Origin: Loigolactobacillus rennini DSM 20253
GTDB taxonomy: Bacteria; Bacillota; Bacilli; Lactobacillales; Lactobacillaceae
DNA: 64,000 nt
Direction: 5' to 3'
NCBI RefSeq assembly: GCF_001436505.1
Contig: NZ_AYYI01000022.1
Span: 1-64,000 of the forward strand
The position numbers were made by a program, and so were the translations under genes. Shown here in pieces: positions 47,508 through 57,659 of the stretch. The notes beneath the pieces were generated by a model. It saw only the letters and a list, made by a program, of their open reading frames with translations, did no database searches and had not been told where the DNA came from. Positions within the stretch are counted from its first letter, which is position 1, and each line of letters starts with the position of its first letter.

Positions 47508-48134
47508 TTATTTTTTCTTAGTTGTTGGTTTACGGTAACCAAAACCAAAGGGAACTTTACTTTCTGTCCCTGCTTTAATCCGTTTAAAGTTATCTCGGTG
47601 CATATAAATAATAAAGCAAGTGAGGATAAACGCAATTAAACTCAATAAGCCATCGTGAAAGAAAAAAGTTAAGCCAAAAATAATTACCATTCCTAACATG
47701 CTGGCAACACTAACCATGCGGGTAAAATAAACCAAGCTACCAAAAACTAACCAGCAGATAAAAAAGAATAATGGACTGTACGCAAGCACCATCCCAGCGC
47801 TGGTTGCTACTGCTTTGCCACCATGAAAATGGTCAAAGATTGAAAAACTGTGCCCAATAACGGCAGCAACGCCAATCAATAAGGGACTATAAAATGGGTG
47901 ACTGAAGCTGCCAAAGAAATAAGGAAGCATCCCCGCTAAGGTACCTTTAAACATGTCTAAAAATAACACAATTAAACCAGCTTTTTTACCTAGCACTCGA
48001 AAAGTATTGGTTGTTCCAATATTACCACTGCCTAATTTCCGGATGTCTTTATGGTAAAGCCATTTGCCAATCCACAAGCCAGAAGGTATTGACCCAAGTA
48101 AATAAGCACAAATTAACATGAAGCTCAGTTTCAA
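47508..48134 (-). CDS. plsY: glycerol-3-phosphate acyltransferase PlsY
   Basis: Integral membrane enzyme that acylates glycerol 3-phosphate from acyl phosphate, the first step of phospholipid synthesis. The 208 residues form about five membrane helices. They carry the three conserved loops: SIPSGLWIGK (near 15-24), GSGNIGTTNTFR (near 36-47) and GGKAVATSAG (near 104-113). The TTG start lies 6 nt after GGAGGG on the minus strand. Divergence from parE-parC is the standard lactobacillus arrangement. Confidence 0.96.
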   Translation of the reverse strand: MKLSFMLICAYLLGSIPSGLWIGKWLYHKDIRKLGSGNIGTTNTFRVLGKKAGLIVLFLDMFKGTLAGMLPYFFGSFSHPFYSPLLIGVAAVIGHSFSIFDHFHGGKAVATSAGMVLAYSPLFFFICWLVFGSLVYFTRMVSVASMLGMVIIFGLTFFFHDGLLSLIAFILTCFIIYMHRDNFKRIKAGTESKVPFGFGYRKPTTKKK

Positions 48135-48172
48135 ATTTTTCCCTCCTTAATGGCAACGTCATTACTAGTGTG

Positions 48173-48228
48173 TATTTTAGCATGATTTAATTTAAGTCAC
48201 CATATTAAAATGGTTTTGTGCTAAAATA
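48173..48228. promoter_or_regulatory. mirror-image divergent promoters of plsY and parE with central dyad
   Basis: TATTTTAGCA (48173-48182) and TGCTAAAATA (48219-48228) form a perfect 10-bp inverted repeat. Each arm is an extended -10 (TGC-TAAAAT) pointing outward, to plsY on the left and parE on the right. Between them lies a dyad ACCAT-ATTAAA-ATGGT (48199-48214) that could be a shared operator. It does not resemble the FabT or FapR box as I know them. Confidence 0.55.
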
Positions 48229-48235
48229 AGAAAGA

Positions 48236-48249
48236 CGAACACTAGTTCC
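48236..48249 (+). promoter_or_regulatory. LexA-like box upstream of parE
   Basis: CGAAC-ACTA-GTTCC contains the GAAC-N4-GTTC core of the Gram-positive SOS box. It starts about 9 bp after the extended -10 at 48222-48227, over the predicted +1. The inner four bases deviate from the preferred alternation. Confidence 0.45.
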
Positions 48250-48332
48250 TGACTGGCCTTTTCAAATTGCCGCACATAGGGTAAAATAAGTTTTTGTGCC
48301 CTTAGGTACGTCACCATTAACTTGAGTTATCT

Positions 48333-48360
48333 TTGAAAATCAGCTAATTTAATCTATAAC
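48333..48360 (+). promoter_or_regulatory. second candidate parE promoter
   Basis: TTGAAA (48333-48338), 16 bp, TATAAC (48355-48360). It is nearer to parE than the divergent element. A third possible -10, TACAAT (48399-48404), lacks a -35. Confidence 0.45.
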
Positions 48361-48438
48361 TAATCATTTAAAATCATCAGTTTGATGATAATTTTCGGTA
48401 CAATTTAGTAAGCACTGTTGAAAGGGAGTTTTTGCTTA

Positions 48439-50439
48439 ATGAAGGAAGCTTATAATGACGCTTCGATCCAGGTTTTACACGGATTAGAAGCAGTCCGTAA
48501 ACGCCCAGGTATGTATATTGGTTCCACTGGCAGTCAAGGGCTGCACCATTTGGTTTATGAAATTGTCGATAATGCCGTGGACGAAGCACTAGCTGGCTAC
48601 GGCAAGGAAATCGACATCACCATTCATCAAGATAATCGGGTGACGGTGCGTGATTTTGGTCGGGGAATGCCAACGGGAATGCATGCTTCCGGAATTCCTA
48701 CCATTGAAGTCATTCTGACTGTCCTGCATGCTGGTGGTAAATTTGGACAGGGTGGTTATAAAACTTCTGGTGGCCTGCATGGTGTGGGCTCCAGCGTGGT
48801 CAACGCACTGTCTGAAGAAATGGTTGCAACGGTAGTCCGCGATGGCATTAAGTACCAAGAAACTTTTCGCAATGGTGGCCAACCAGTCGGCACTTTAAAA
48901 AAATTAGGAAAAACACGGGCTGCAACTGGGACTGAAATTACATTTAAGCCTGATCCGACTATTTTTACTACTACGAAATTTAACTTTAATACTTTAGCTG
49001 AACGTTTACGTGAATCAGCTTTTTTACTACGAGACGTCAAATTTGTTTTTACTGATAAACGTGGCGATGGTCGCCAAGAAATTTACCACTACAAGGAAGG
49101 CATTAAAGAATTTGTCGCGTATTTAAACGAAGATAAAGATGCGTTAAGTCCCATTATGTTCTTTTCTGGCGAAAAGGACGGCATTCAAGTTGAATTTGCA
49201 GGTCAGTACAATGATGGTTATTCGGAAAACATTTTGTCTTTTGTTAACAATGTTCGCACCAATGACGGCGGGACTCATGAAGTGGGAATGAAGACAGCAT
49301 TAACCCGTTCATTTAATGATTATGCACGTAAAATGAACTTACTGAAAGAAAAAGATAAAAATCTTGAAGGCAGTGATGTTCGTGAAGGTTTAGCCGGCGT
49401 TTTATCCGTGCGTATTCCAGAACAGATTTTGCAATTTGAAGGCCAAACAAAGGGTAAATTAGGTACGCCACAAGCTCGGGCTGCCGTGGACAATATTTTA
49501 GGTGAACAATTAACTTATTATTTAATGGAAAATAATGATTTTGCGCAATCAATGGTTAAAAAAGCGCTTAAAGCGCGGGATACCCGGCAAGCCGCCCGTA
49601 AAGCGCGTGATGAAAGCCGTAATGGGAAACGCAAAAAGAAAACTGAACGATTACTCTCCGGTAAATTAACGCCTGCACAGTCGCGTAACAGTAAGCGCAA
49701 TGAGCTTTATTTAGTCGAAGGGGACTCAGCCGGCGGTTCAGCTAAACAAGGTCGCGACCGTAAATTTCAAGCTATTTTGCCATTACGTGGTAAGGTAATT
49801 AACACACAAAAAGCTAAATTAGATGATATTTTAAAAAATGAAGAAATCAGTACCATTATTTATACTATTGGTGCTGGTGTAGGACCTGATTTTAAAGTAG
49901 CTGATAGTAATTATGATAAAATCATCATCATGACCGATGCGGATACGGATGGTGCCCACATTCAAATTCTTTTGTTAACTTTCTTTTACCGGTATATGAA
50001 ACCGTTAATTGAAGCCGGGCGGGTTTACATCGCTTTACCGCCGTTATACCGACTACAAAAAGGTAAAGGCAAAAAAACACAAATTCGCTATGCTTGGACT
50101 GAAGATGAACTAGAAGCTGGCACCAAAGCAATGGGTAAGGGCTACAGTTTACAACGATTCAAAGGCCTAGGTGAGATGAATGCTGATCAATTGTGGGAAA
50201 CCACTATGAATCCAGATTCCCGGACACTAATTCGCGTCCAGATCCATGATGCTGCCTTAGCAGAGCGCCGCGTGACTACTTTAATGGGTGACAAGGTGAT
50301 GCCACGTCGTAAATGGATTGAAAGCCACGTTCAGTTTTCAATGGCTGAAGAAGGCAGTATTTTAGAAACTAAAACGGATAATCATACAGCAAACACCATC
50401 ATTATTGATGGCGACCAAGCTGCTGATCAAACGAAGTGA
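48439..50439 (+). CDS. parE: DNA topoisomerase IV subunit B
   Basis: ATPase subunit of the decatenating topoisomerase. The 666 residues include the GHKL ATPase (EIVDNAVDEALAGYG near 38, GRGMPTGMH, GGLHGVGSSVVNAL near 109), the transducer and the TOPRIM domain (LVEGDSAGGSAKQGRDR near 425, IIIMTDADTDGAHI near 497). Pairing with parC and the variant motifs distinguish it from GyrB. The frame reaches back to a TTG at 48418, but the ATG at 48439 is 10 nt after AAAGGGAG. Confidence 0.96.
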   Translation: MKEAYNDASIQVLHGLEAVRKRPGMYIGSTGSQGLHHLVYEIVDNAVDEALAGYGKEIDITIHQDNRVTVRDFGRGMPTGMHASGIPTIEVILTVLHAGGKFGQGGYKTSGGLHGVGSSVVNALSEEMVATVVRDGIKYQETFRNGGQPVGTLKKLGKTRAATGTEITFKPDPTIFTTTKFNFNTLAERLRESAFLLRDVKFVFTDKRGDGRQEIYHYKEGIKEFVAYLNEDKDALSPIMFFSGEKDGIQVEFAGQYNDGYSENILSFVNNVRTNDGGTHEVGMKTALTRSFNDYARKMNLLKEKDKNLEGSDVREGLAGVLSVRIPEQILQFEGQTKGKLGTPQARAAVDNILGEQLTYYLMENNDFAQSMVKKALKARDTRQAARKARDESRNGKRKKKTERLLSGKLTPAQSRNSKRNELYLVEGDSAGGSAKQGRDRKFQAILPLRGKVINTQKAKLDDILKNEEISTIIYTIGAGVGPDFKVADSNYDKIIIMTDADTDGAHIQILLLTFFYRYMKPLIEAGRVYIALPPLYRLQKGKGKKTQIRYAWTEDELEAGTKAMGKGYSLQRFKGLGEMNADQLWETTMNPDSRTLIRVQIHDAALAERRVTTLMGDKVMPRRKWIESHVQFSMAEEGSILETKTDNHTANTIIIDGDQAADQTK

Positions 50440-50447
50440 GTGAGTAG

Positions 50448-52919
50448 ATGAGTAAACAACAAAACATTCAAGAATTAACTTTAGAAGAGGTTATGAGTGA
50501 TCGCTTTGGCCGTTATTCGAAGTACATCATTCAAGAACGGGCACTACCAGACATTCGCGATGGTTTGAAACCTGTTCAACGCCGAATTCTTTACGCCATG
50601 AATCGAGATGGCAACACTTTTGACAAAGGATTTCGTAAGTCCGCGAAATCAGTTGGGAATGTCATGGGTAATTTTCATCCCCACGGCGATTCCAGTATTT
50701 ATGAAGCTATGGTGCGCCTCAGCCAAGAATGGAAGCTTCGCGAACCATTAATTGATATGCACGGTAATAATGGTTCAATGGATGGCGATCCGCCTGCGGC
50801 AATGCGTTATACAGAAGCACGGCTTAGTAAAATTGCTGGTGAGATGCTACAAGATATTGATAAAAAGACTGTGGATTTTGTTCTTAATTTCGATGATACA
50901 GAAGAAGAACCCACTGTATTACCAGCTAGATTCCCTAATTTACTGGTTAATGGTGCAACCGGTATTTCAGCGGGTTACGCAACGGAAATTCCGCCGCATA
51001 ATTTAGGTGAAGTTATTCAAGCACTGGTTTATTTAATTGATCACCCCCAAGCTAGTTTAGAAAAGCTGATGACCTTTATTAAAGGACCAGATTTTCCTAC
51101 CGGCGGCATTATTCAAGGCTTAGATGGTATTAAACAGGCCTACGAAACCGGTAGAGGCCGGATTGTGATCCGGTCACGCACTAAGATTGATACCATTCGC
51201 GGTGGTCGTAAAAAAATTGTGATCACTGAACTACCTTACGAAATCAATAAGGCCCAATTAGTTAAAAAGATGGACGAGATCCGGATTTTAAAAAAGGTTG
51301 ATGGCATTGCTGAAGTGCGAGATGAATCAGACCGTAGAGGCTTGTCGATTGTTGTAGAATTAAAGAAACAAGCAGATGCACAAGGCATTTTAACTTACTT
51401 GTTAAAAAATACCGACTTACAGATCACTTATAACTTCAATATGGTGGCCATTAATCACCAGCGGCCAGATCAATTAGGTTTAAAACAATTGCTATTGGCC
51501 TATTTGGATTACCAAAAGGAAGTTATCACACGGCGGACCCAATTTGATTTAGACAAGGCACAAGCACGGCAGCACATTGTGTTAGGGTTAATTAAGGCAT
51601 TATCAATTTTGGATAAAGTCATCAAAGTAATCCGGCAAAGTAAAAACAAGAAAAATGCAAAGGATAATTTAGTTCAGACTTTTGATTTTTCGCAGCCACA
51701 GGCTGAAGCTATTGTGTCTTTACAACTTTATCGCTTAACTAACACTGATATTACCGCATTAGAAAAAGAACAAGCAGATTTAGCCAAACAAATTCTCCAA
51801 TTAAAGAAAATTCTGGCGGAACCTAAAGAATTAGCCCGGGTGCTAAAAGCACAATTGCGTCAAATTAACCGGGAATATGGTTCACCGCGCTTAAGTGAAA
51901 TTCAAGCCAAAATTGAACCTCTAAAGGTTGAAACTAAAGTGATTGTGGCGGATGAAACTGTGATGGTAGCAGTTAGTCATGATGGTTATTTAAAGCGCAG
52001 CAGTTTACGCTCCTACCATTCATCTGCAACTAGCGATAATGGCCTTAAAAACGAGGATTTTTTGACTTTTCAACGTCCATTAAGTACCTTAGACCACTTA
52101 CTGATGTTCACTAATAAAGGTCATGTAATTTATCGGCCTGTTTATGAATTAAGTGATGGGCGTTGGAAAGATACCGGTGAACACATTTCGCAATCGATTG
52201 GCCTTGCACCAGATGAATACATTATCCATACCTTTGCATTTAATGATCTAAAGCAAACTGGCCATTTTGTCTTAGGCACTAGTGATGGCTTCATTAAACA
52301 AACACCATTTACTGATTATTTGCCTGGTCGAACTTATAAATCACGAGCTGCTCAAGCTATTCGGCTGAAGCATCAAACTGCCCAAGTGACAAACGTTTAT
52401 TATGTACCTGCAGCGCAACTAGAACAACTAGAAGTTTTTCTGGCTAGTTATACTGGTTATGGCTTACGCTATGCATTAGCAGAAGTGCCAGTTAACGGTG
52501 CCAAAGCTGCTGGTGCTAAAGCGATGGCACTTAAAAGCGAGGATCACGTCGCTGACTTTGTTTTAGTGGATACGAAACAAAATATTCCTGTCACGTTAAT
52601 TACGCAGCGTGGTGCTCTAAAAAGAATGAAAGTACAAGAAGTCACAAAAACTAGCCGAGCACGGCGTGGCATGTTAATCCTACGGGAATTAAAACGGCAG
52701 CCGCATCGGATTCAATTAATGGCGCCACCATTGGCAACGTCACAAAAATTATTGTTGCAAACTAACACTAAACAAACTATTTTGATTGATCCTGCACAAC
52801 ATCCGATTAGCGATCGTTATTCTAATGGTTCCTTTGTATTAGATGTTGATAAGGTCGGCATCCCGATAATTGGGTATCCCACTGTTAATTTAGATGCAGC
52901 AGACGCAACACATGATTAA
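50448..52919 (+). CDS. parC: DNA topoisomerase IV subunit A
   Basis: DNA-cleaving subunit. The 823 residues begin with the ParC-type [21 protein letters not shown]. The quinolone-resistance region [14 protein letters not shown] (near 80) keeps the sensitive Ser and Glu. The catalytic Tyr is in MRYTEARLS near 122, and the C-terminal beta-pinwheel has degenerate GyrA-box-like repeats. Only 8 bp separate it from parE. The SD (GTGAGTGAG) is weak, consistent with coupling. A strong terminator follows. Confidence 0.97.
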   Translation: MSKQQNIQELTLEEVMSDRFGRYSKYIIQERALPDIRDGLKPVQRRILYAMNRDGNTFDKGFRKSAKSVGNVMGNFHPHGDSSIYEAMVRLSQEWKLREPLIDMHGNNGSMDGDPPAAMRYTEARLSKIAGEMLQDIDKKTVDFVLNFDDTEEEPTVLPARFPNLLVNGATGISAGYATEIPPHNLGEVIQALVYLIDHPQASLEKLMTFIKGPDFPTGGIIQGLDGIKQAYETGRGRIVIRSRTKIDTIRGGRKKIVITELPYEINKAQLVKKMDEIRILKKVDGIAEVRDESDRRGLSIVVELKKQADAQGILTYLLKNTDLQITYNFNMVAINHQRPDQLGLKQLLLAYLDYQKEVITRRTQFDLDKAQARQHIVLGLIKALSILDKVIKVIRQSKNKKNAKDNLVQTFDFSQPQAEAIVSLQLYRLTNTDITALEKEQADLAKQILQLKKILAEPKELARVLKAQLRQINREYGSPRLSEIQAKIEPLKVETKVIVADETVMVAVSHDGYLKRSSLRSYHSSATSDNGLKNEDFLTFQRPLSTLDHLLMFTNKGHVIYRPVYELSDGRWKDTGEHISQSIGLAPDEYIIHTFAFNDLKQTGHFVLGTSDGFIKQTPFTDYLPGRTYKSRAAQAIRLKHQTAQVTNVYYVPAAQLEQLEVFLASYTGYGLRYALAEVPVNGAKAAGAKAMALKSEDHVADFVLVDTKQNIPVTLITQRGALKRMKVQEVTKTSRARRGMLILRELKRQPHRIQLMAPPLATSQKLLLQTNTKQTILIDPAQHPISDRYSNGSFVLDVDKVGIPIIGYPTVNLDAADATHD

Positions 52920-52948
52920 TTTTACAATGTAACTCAATATAAACTAAC

Positions 52949-52987
52949 GGCACACCATTTTTAATTATTGGTGTGCCATTTTTATTT
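52949..52987 (+). terminator. terminator after parC
   Basis: GGCACACCA (52949-52957) / TGGTGTGCC (52969-52977), then ATTTTTATTT. Confidence 0.95.
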
Positions 52988-52997
52988 AATTCATTTT

Positions 52998-53203
52998 CTG
53001 TTATATTCCAGTTTTGATCTGTTACATTATTTAATAATACAGTTACTAATTAGTTCAACTTTTTATAAAATTTATTTTAATTATTAATTCTATTATTTCG
53101 CATATCTAGCGATCTTATTGATTAAAAATAATATCAAAATTTAAGAAAGGGCTTGCACATGTGAAGCTTTATGTTATACTTATTAATGAAAACTGTTACA
53201 TTA
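52998..53203 (+). repeat. CTGTTAYATT repeats upstream of pflB
   Basis: The very AT-rich gap before pflB carries CTGTTATATT (52998), CTGTTACATTA (53019, exactly 21 bp later) and an identical CTGTTACATTA (53193) downstream of the promoter. A related inverted copy AATAATACAG ends near 53042. The downstream copy includes the palindrome ACATTAATGT (53198-53207). These could be operators for a redox or carbon regulator, though none is recognised. Confidence 0.45.
53153..53180 (+). promoter_or_regulatory. pflB promoter
   Basis: TTGCAC (53153-53158), 16 bp, TATACT (53175-53180) preceded by TGT. Initiation near 53187 places the 53193 repeat in the leader. Confidence 0.75.
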
Positions 53204-53233
53204 ATGTTTGACATCAAGGGAGGCAACTTAATT

Positions 53234-55495
53234 ATGAAACAGCTTCAAGCAGATAAGACAACTAACGGCTATTGGGCCGGATTTAACGGTGGCGATTGGC
53301 AAGAATCAATTGATGTCCGTGATTTTATCCAGCAAAATTTAATCCAATATGATGGCGACGAGAGTTTCCTAGCCGGGCCAACAGAAGCAACGACTACTTT
53401 AAACAATAAAGTGATGGCGCTTAAACAAAAAGAACGTGAAGCAGGCGGCGTGTTAGATGCTGATAATAATGTTCCGGCAACACTAACGTCGCATGGCCCT
53501 GGTTATATCGAAAAAGATCTCGAAAAAATCGTTGGTTTGCAGACAGACAAACCATTAAAACGGGCCTTCATGCCATATGGTGGCATTCGGATGGCCGAAG
53601 ATGCGCTTAAAGCTTATGGTTTTGAAACCGATCCCAAGATGCATGAAATCTTCAATGAATGGCGTAAAACCCATAACCAAGGTGTTTTTGATGTGTATAC
53701 ACCGGATATGCGAAAAGCACGGCATTACAAAATTATCACTGGTTTACCAGATGCATATGGTCGGGGCCGGATTATTCCAGATTTACCACGAATTGCTTTA
53801 TACGGAATTGATCGGTTAATTGAAGAAAAGGTTACCGATCATGGCAACGTCGGTGATGGCGAAATGACTGACAGTGTCATTAAATTACGGGAACAAATTG
53901 CGGAACAAGTTAAAGCTTTAAAGGGCATGAAAGAGATGGCTGCCAGCTATGGTTACGATATTTCAAGACCTGCTAAAACAGCACAAGAAGCCGTACAATG
54001 GGTCTATTTTGGGTACTTAGCTGCAGTTAAAACCCAAAATGGGGCAGCAATGTCAGTTGGTCGGATTGACGCATTCTTAGATATCTTCATTCAACGTGAT
54101 TTAGATCGCGGCTTAATTACCGAAACGGACGCACAAGAATTGATTGATCAATTTGTCATGAAATTACGGATGGTTCGTTTTATCCGGACGACAGATTATA
54201 ATGATCTATTCTCTGGTGATCCAATTTGGGCAACATTATCCATGGCCGGTGTTGGCATGGATGGTCGGCACCATGTTAATAAAACCAGTTTCCGTGTTTT
54301 GAAGACTTTAGAAAACATGGGTGCAGCGCCTGAACCTAACATTACTTTATTGTGGGACAAGCGCTTACCAGATGGCTTCAAACGTTATGCCACTAAAGTT
54401 TCCATTGATAGTTCTACCATTCAGTATGAAAATGATGCCTTAATGCGGAATCAATGGGGAACAGATTACTATGGTATTGCTTGCTGTGTTTCTGCACAGC
54501 CAATTGCTGATGGCGTTCAATTCTTCGGTGCGCGGGCTAATATGGCAAAAACTGTTTTATATGCCATTAATGGTGGCATTGATGAAATGGGTAATGCACA
54601 AGTCGGCCCAGCTGCTGAACCAATTAAATCAGAATACATTGACTATGATGATTTTATGAAGAAATTTGATCGGCAATTGGATTGGGTAGCAGACGTGTAC
54701 GTCAATGCTTTAAATGCTATCCATTACATGCATGATAAATATGATTATGAAGCAGAACAACTTTGCTTGAAGAATTCACGTTTAGATTACACATTTGCAA
54801 CTGGCATTTCTGGCTTATCGCACGCCACAGACTCTATTTCAGCAATTAAATACGGTCACGTTAAAGTTATTCGGGATGAAAATGGTATTGCAGTTGATTT
54901 TAAAGCTGATCATGACTATCCACGTTACGGTAATAACGACGACCGCGCTGACAGTATTGCTAAAATGTTAGTTAAGAAGCTTTATGATAAGATGAACACG
55001 CACCATTTATACCACAATGCGAAATTGTCCACGTCTGTTTTAACCATTACTTCTAATGTTGTATACGGTAAAAACACAGGGACAACGCCTAATGGGCGGC
55101 AAGCAGGCGAACCGTTCTCACCAGGTGCAAACCCAGCATACGGTGCAGAACAAAACGGTGCGTTAGCGTCCTTACTATCAACTGCTAAAATTCCTTATAA
55201 GTATGCAACTGATGGTATTTCCAATACCTTTGGTGTGACACCGCGGACTCTGGGTAATGATACCAATAGTCAGCAAGATACTTTAGTTAATATGGTTGAC
55301 GGTTATATGGAAAATAAAGGGATGCACCTAAACATTAACGTCTTTAATCGAGATACTTTGAAAGATGCTCAAGCACACCCTGAAAAATATCCAACCTTAA
55401 CCGTACGGGTTTCCGGTTACTGTGTTTACTTTGCTGACTTAACCAAAGAGCAGCAAGACGATGTTATTTCACGGACTTACTTTGAAGCAATGTAA
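53234..55495 (+). CDS. pflB: pyruvate formate-lyase
   Basis: Glycyl-radical enzyme that cleaves pyruvate to formate and acetyl-CoA under anaerobiosis. The 753 residues carry the catalytic Cys pair at 417-418 ([10 protein letters not shown]) and the radical Gly at 728 in RVSGYCVYF near the C-terminus. A longer frame from 53171 lacks an SD. ATG 53234 is 10 nt after AAGGGAGG. The activase gene lies downstream beyond two overlapping hairpins. It permits mixed-acid fermentation and supplies one-carbon units and acetyl-CoA. Confidence 0.98.
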   Translation: MKQLQADKTTNGYWAGFNGGDWQESIDVRDFIQQNLIQYDGDESFLAGPTEATTTLNNKVMALKQKEREAGGVLDADNNVPATLTSHGPGYIEKDLEKIVGLQTDKPLKRAFMPYGGIRMAEDALKAYGFETDPKMHEIFNEWRKTHNQGVFDVYTPDMRKARHYKIITGLPDAYGRGRIIPDLPRIALYGIDRLIEEKVTDHGNVGDGEMTDSVIKLREQIAEQVKALKGMKEMAASYGYDISRPAKTAQEAVQWVYFGYLAAVKTQNGAAMSVGRIDAFLDIFIQRDLDRGLITETDAQELIDQFVMKLRMVRFIRTTDYNDLFSGDPIWATLSMAGVGMDGRHHVNKTSFRVLKTLENMGAAPEPNITLLWDKRLPDGFKRYATKVSIDSSTIQYENDALMRNQWGTDYYGIACCVSAQPIADGVQFFGARANMAKTVLYAINGGIDEMGNAQVGPAAEPIKSEYIDYDDFMKKFDRQLDWVADVYVNALNAIHYMHDKYDYEAEQLCLKNSRLDYTFATGISGLSHATDSISAIKYGHVKVIRDENGIAVDFKADHDYPRYGNNDDRADSIAKMLVKKLYDKMNTHHLYHNAKLSTSVLTITSNVVYGKNTGTTPNGRQAGEPFSPGANPAYGAEQNGALASLLSTAKIPYKYATDGISNTFGVTPRTLGNDTNSQQDTLVNMVDGYMENKGMHLNINVFNRDTLKDAQAHPEKYPTLTVRVSGYCVYFADLTKEQQDDVISRTYFEAM

Positions 55496-55509
55496 CCCGC
55501 GTTAATTAG

Positions 55510-55584
55510 AAGTGGATGAAGTCAATTTGATTCATCCACTTTCTAGTCAAGTGCTTAAGTCATTTAAGTGCTTGACTAGAAAGT
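55510..55584 (+). other. two overlapping hairpins between pflB and pflA
   Basis: Hairpin 1: AAGTGGATGAA (55510-55520) / TTCATCCACTT (55531-55541). Hairpin 2: ACTTTCTAGTCAAG (55538-55551) / CTTGACTAGAAAGT (55571-55584), with an inner CTTAA/TTAAG. They share 55538-55541, so they cannot both fully form. Neither is followed by a T-run. They may stabilise or process the pflB message and set the pflB:pflA ratio (inference). Confidence 0.65.
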
Positions 55585-55608
55585 GAATGATAACCATGGG
55601 GTGATAAG

Positions 55609-56424
55609 ATGAAGATCTACCAGCAATCAGCCAGCACAACTGCTGTTGCAAATAAAGTACCAATTGGCTATGTTCATTCCACTGAAACATTTGGTTCAGT
55701 GGATGGTCCCGGAATTCGTTACGTTGTTTTCTTACAGGGGTGTCGGATGCGTTGTCAGTTTTGTCATAATCCTGATACTTGGAATCAAGGTGTTGGTGAA
55801 GAGTGGACAGCTGATGAAGTACTCGCAGATGCTCAACGTTACCAAGCGTTCTGGGGAAAACAAGGGGGAATCACTGTCAGTGGGGGTGAAGCCTTATTAC
55901 AGATCGATTTTCTAATTGATTTATTCAAAAAAGCTAAGGCAAAAGGTATTTTGACTTGCTTAGATACTTGTGGTCAACCTTTTACACGAAAACAGCCTTG
56001 GTTTAGTAAATTCGAAACGCTTATGCAATATACTGACATTTCCTTAGTTGATGTTAAACAAATTAATCCGCGCGAACACAAACGTTTAACAGGTTGGAGC
56101 AATGAGAATATCTTTGATATGCTAGCGTATATGCACGAACACGGTCATCATGTTTGGATCCGGCATGTCTTAATTCCGCAACGAACTGATTATGATAGCC
56201 AGTTAATTCAAATTGGTAACTACATTAAAACAATTAAATCGATTGTTGATAAAGTCGAAATCTTACCATACCACAACATGGGGGTGCCTAAATACCAAGA
56301 GCTAAAGCTTAACTATCCATTGGCTGGTATTGAGCCACCAACTCAAGCAAGAGTAAAAAATGCCGAAAAATTAGTCCACGTAGCTGACTATACAAATTAT
56401 AAAAAATTTCCTAATTATGCCTAA
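55609..56424 (+). CDS. pflA: pyruvate formate-lyase activating enzyme
   Basis: Radical SAM enzyme that installs the glycyl radical on Pfl. The 271 residues carry the cluster motif CRMRCQFC (Cys45, 49, 52), GGEALLQ near 98 (the GGE motif) and DTCGQP near 121. ETFGSVDGPGIRYVVFLQGC at the start is the family signature. SD GGGGTGA. It ends before a terminator, so lysR is a separate unit. Confidence 0.97.
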   Translation: MKIYQQSASTTAVANKVPIGYVHSTETFGSVDGPGIRYVVFLQGCRMRCQFCHNPDTWNQGVGEEWTADEVLADAQRYQAFWGKQGGITVSGGEALLQIDFLIDLFKKAKAKGILTCLDTCGQPFTRKQPWFSKFETLMQYTDISLVDVKQINPREHKRLTGWSNENIFDMLAYMHEHGHHVWIRHVLIPQRTDYDSQLIQIGNYIKTIKSIVDKVEILPYHNMGVPKYQELKLNYPLAGIEPPTQARVKNAEKLVHVADYTNYKKFPNYA

Positions 56425-56440
56425 ATAGTTTTAACGTCTG

Positions 56441-56489
56441 GCGCCTTTGATCTATTGTGTTTGATAAATCAAAGGGGCTATTATTTTTA
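56441..56489 (+). terminator. terminator after pflA
   Basis: CCTTTGAT (56444-56451) / ATCAAAGG (56468-56475) with an outer GC pair and a T-rich tail. Confidence 0.8.
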
Positions 56490-56647
56490 TAAAAACTTAA
56501 ACGAATTGGCTAAACTTGTTCACAATTTATTGTATAATAATAGATAATGCATTTATCAAGATAATAATGAATTTTAAAATGAAATAATTGTTATTACTTG
56601 AAGAAATGGGTTATTATATGTATAAGTGTTTAAAGGAGGAATCCAAT
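56490..56647 (+). other. AT-rich lysR upstream region
   Basis: Contains a TATAAT at 56533-56538 without a convincing -35 (a TTGTTC at 56516 is only 11 bp away). The rest is AT-rich with no dyad that I would call an operator. The lysR SD AAAGGAGG (56632-56639) ends the region. Confidence 0.4.
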
Positions 56648-57613
56648 TTGAAAAGCAAACAAGACAAGGTTTTTTCATCAAAAACTTTAGCTTATTTTTT
56701 ACAGTTAACTGAAACGATGAATTATACCCAAGCGGCACAATTACTTGGCATTACACAACCTGCTTTAACCCAACAAATCAAAAAATTAGAACGCAGTGTT
56801 GGCGCACCATTGTTTTATTCTGTCGGTAAGAAATTACACTTGTCAGAAGCAGGGCGGACGATGCTGCAAACAACCCATGAAATTTATGAATTACTCAATC
56901 AAACAACAGATAAAATTCAACAAACCACAAGCGCAACTAAAGGTGAAATCTCAATCGGTTTATTAGCCTCGATTGAAGATCGTGTTTTAGAAGATTTTGC
57001 CATTCGTTACTACAAGGAAAATCCAGACATAGAACTAAGCTTCCATATGTTGACACGTAAAGAGATTTGGGAACGGTTAGAAACTAATAAAATTGACTTA
57101 GCTGTCATGTATTTACCGGATGAAAGCATTAAAAATTGGAAGCCTTATAAATCTAAAAAAATCCTCAATGAAGAATTATTATTTTTACACCACAAATCTA
57201 GTCTTTCTAAGCGGAAAAAAGTAAGGTACCAACGGACATTGGATAATGATTGGGTCACTTATCCAGAACGTTACTATTTAAATTCATTAATTAATGAATC
57301 CTATAAAAACCAAATGGTGGATACACCTAATATTGCTGCTCATTTCACCACACCCACACAAATTTTGCGTTTTGCGCGTTCAACTAAAACTTATACAGCA
57401 TTACCAAATTCATTTGTACAAGCTCATAGTCGCAATTTAGGCTCTTACGTTGCTTCCTTTGAACCTGCTATTCATTTTGATTTAGCATTTGTCTTTCGGC
57501 GCGATAAAGACCAAATCCCAAGAATTAGCAATTTCTTAAACGCGTTTGATGATTACATTGCAGCTAAAGATTATCTTTCCCGTTTAAAAGAATCTACTGA
57601 ACAAGATAATTAA
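56648..57613 (+). CDS. LysR-family transcriptional regulator
   Basis: 321 residues. The N-terminal winged HTH is clear (MNYTQAAQLLGITQPALTQQ and IKKLERSVGAPLFYS), followed by a linker helix and a periplasmic-binding-like effector domain from about residue 90. Effector and targets are unknown. It is followed by ppaC after 46 nt, with pflA upstream. The frame extends to an ATG at 56588 without an SD, whereas the TTG at 56648 is 8 nt after a perfect SD and gives the usual LTTR start. Confidence 0.9.
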   Translation: MKSKQDKVFSSKTLAYFLQLTETMNYTQAAQLLGITQPALTQQIKKLERSVGAPLFYSVGKKLHLSEAGRTMLQTTHEIYELLNQTTDKIQQTTSATKGEISIGLLASIEDRVLEDFAIRYYKENPDIELSFHMLTRKEIWERLETNKIDLAVMYLPDESIKNWKPYKSKKILNEELLFLHHKSSLSKRKKVRYQRTLDNDWVTYPERYYLNSLINESYKNQMVDTPNIAAHFTTPTQILRFARSTKTYTALPNSFVQAHSRNLGSYVASFEPAIHFDLAFVFRRDKDQIPRISNFLNAFDDYIAAKDYLSRLKESTEQDN

Positions 57614-57659
57614 TTAGTTTATAATAAGTTTGAAAGTTTAATAAGGAGTGTTATTTTTT

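Noticed and set aside
53118-53137. TTGAT...ATCAA upstream of pflB as an FNR/Flp box
   Set aside because: The half-sites are separated by 10 bp instead of 4, so they do not form the FNR consensus.
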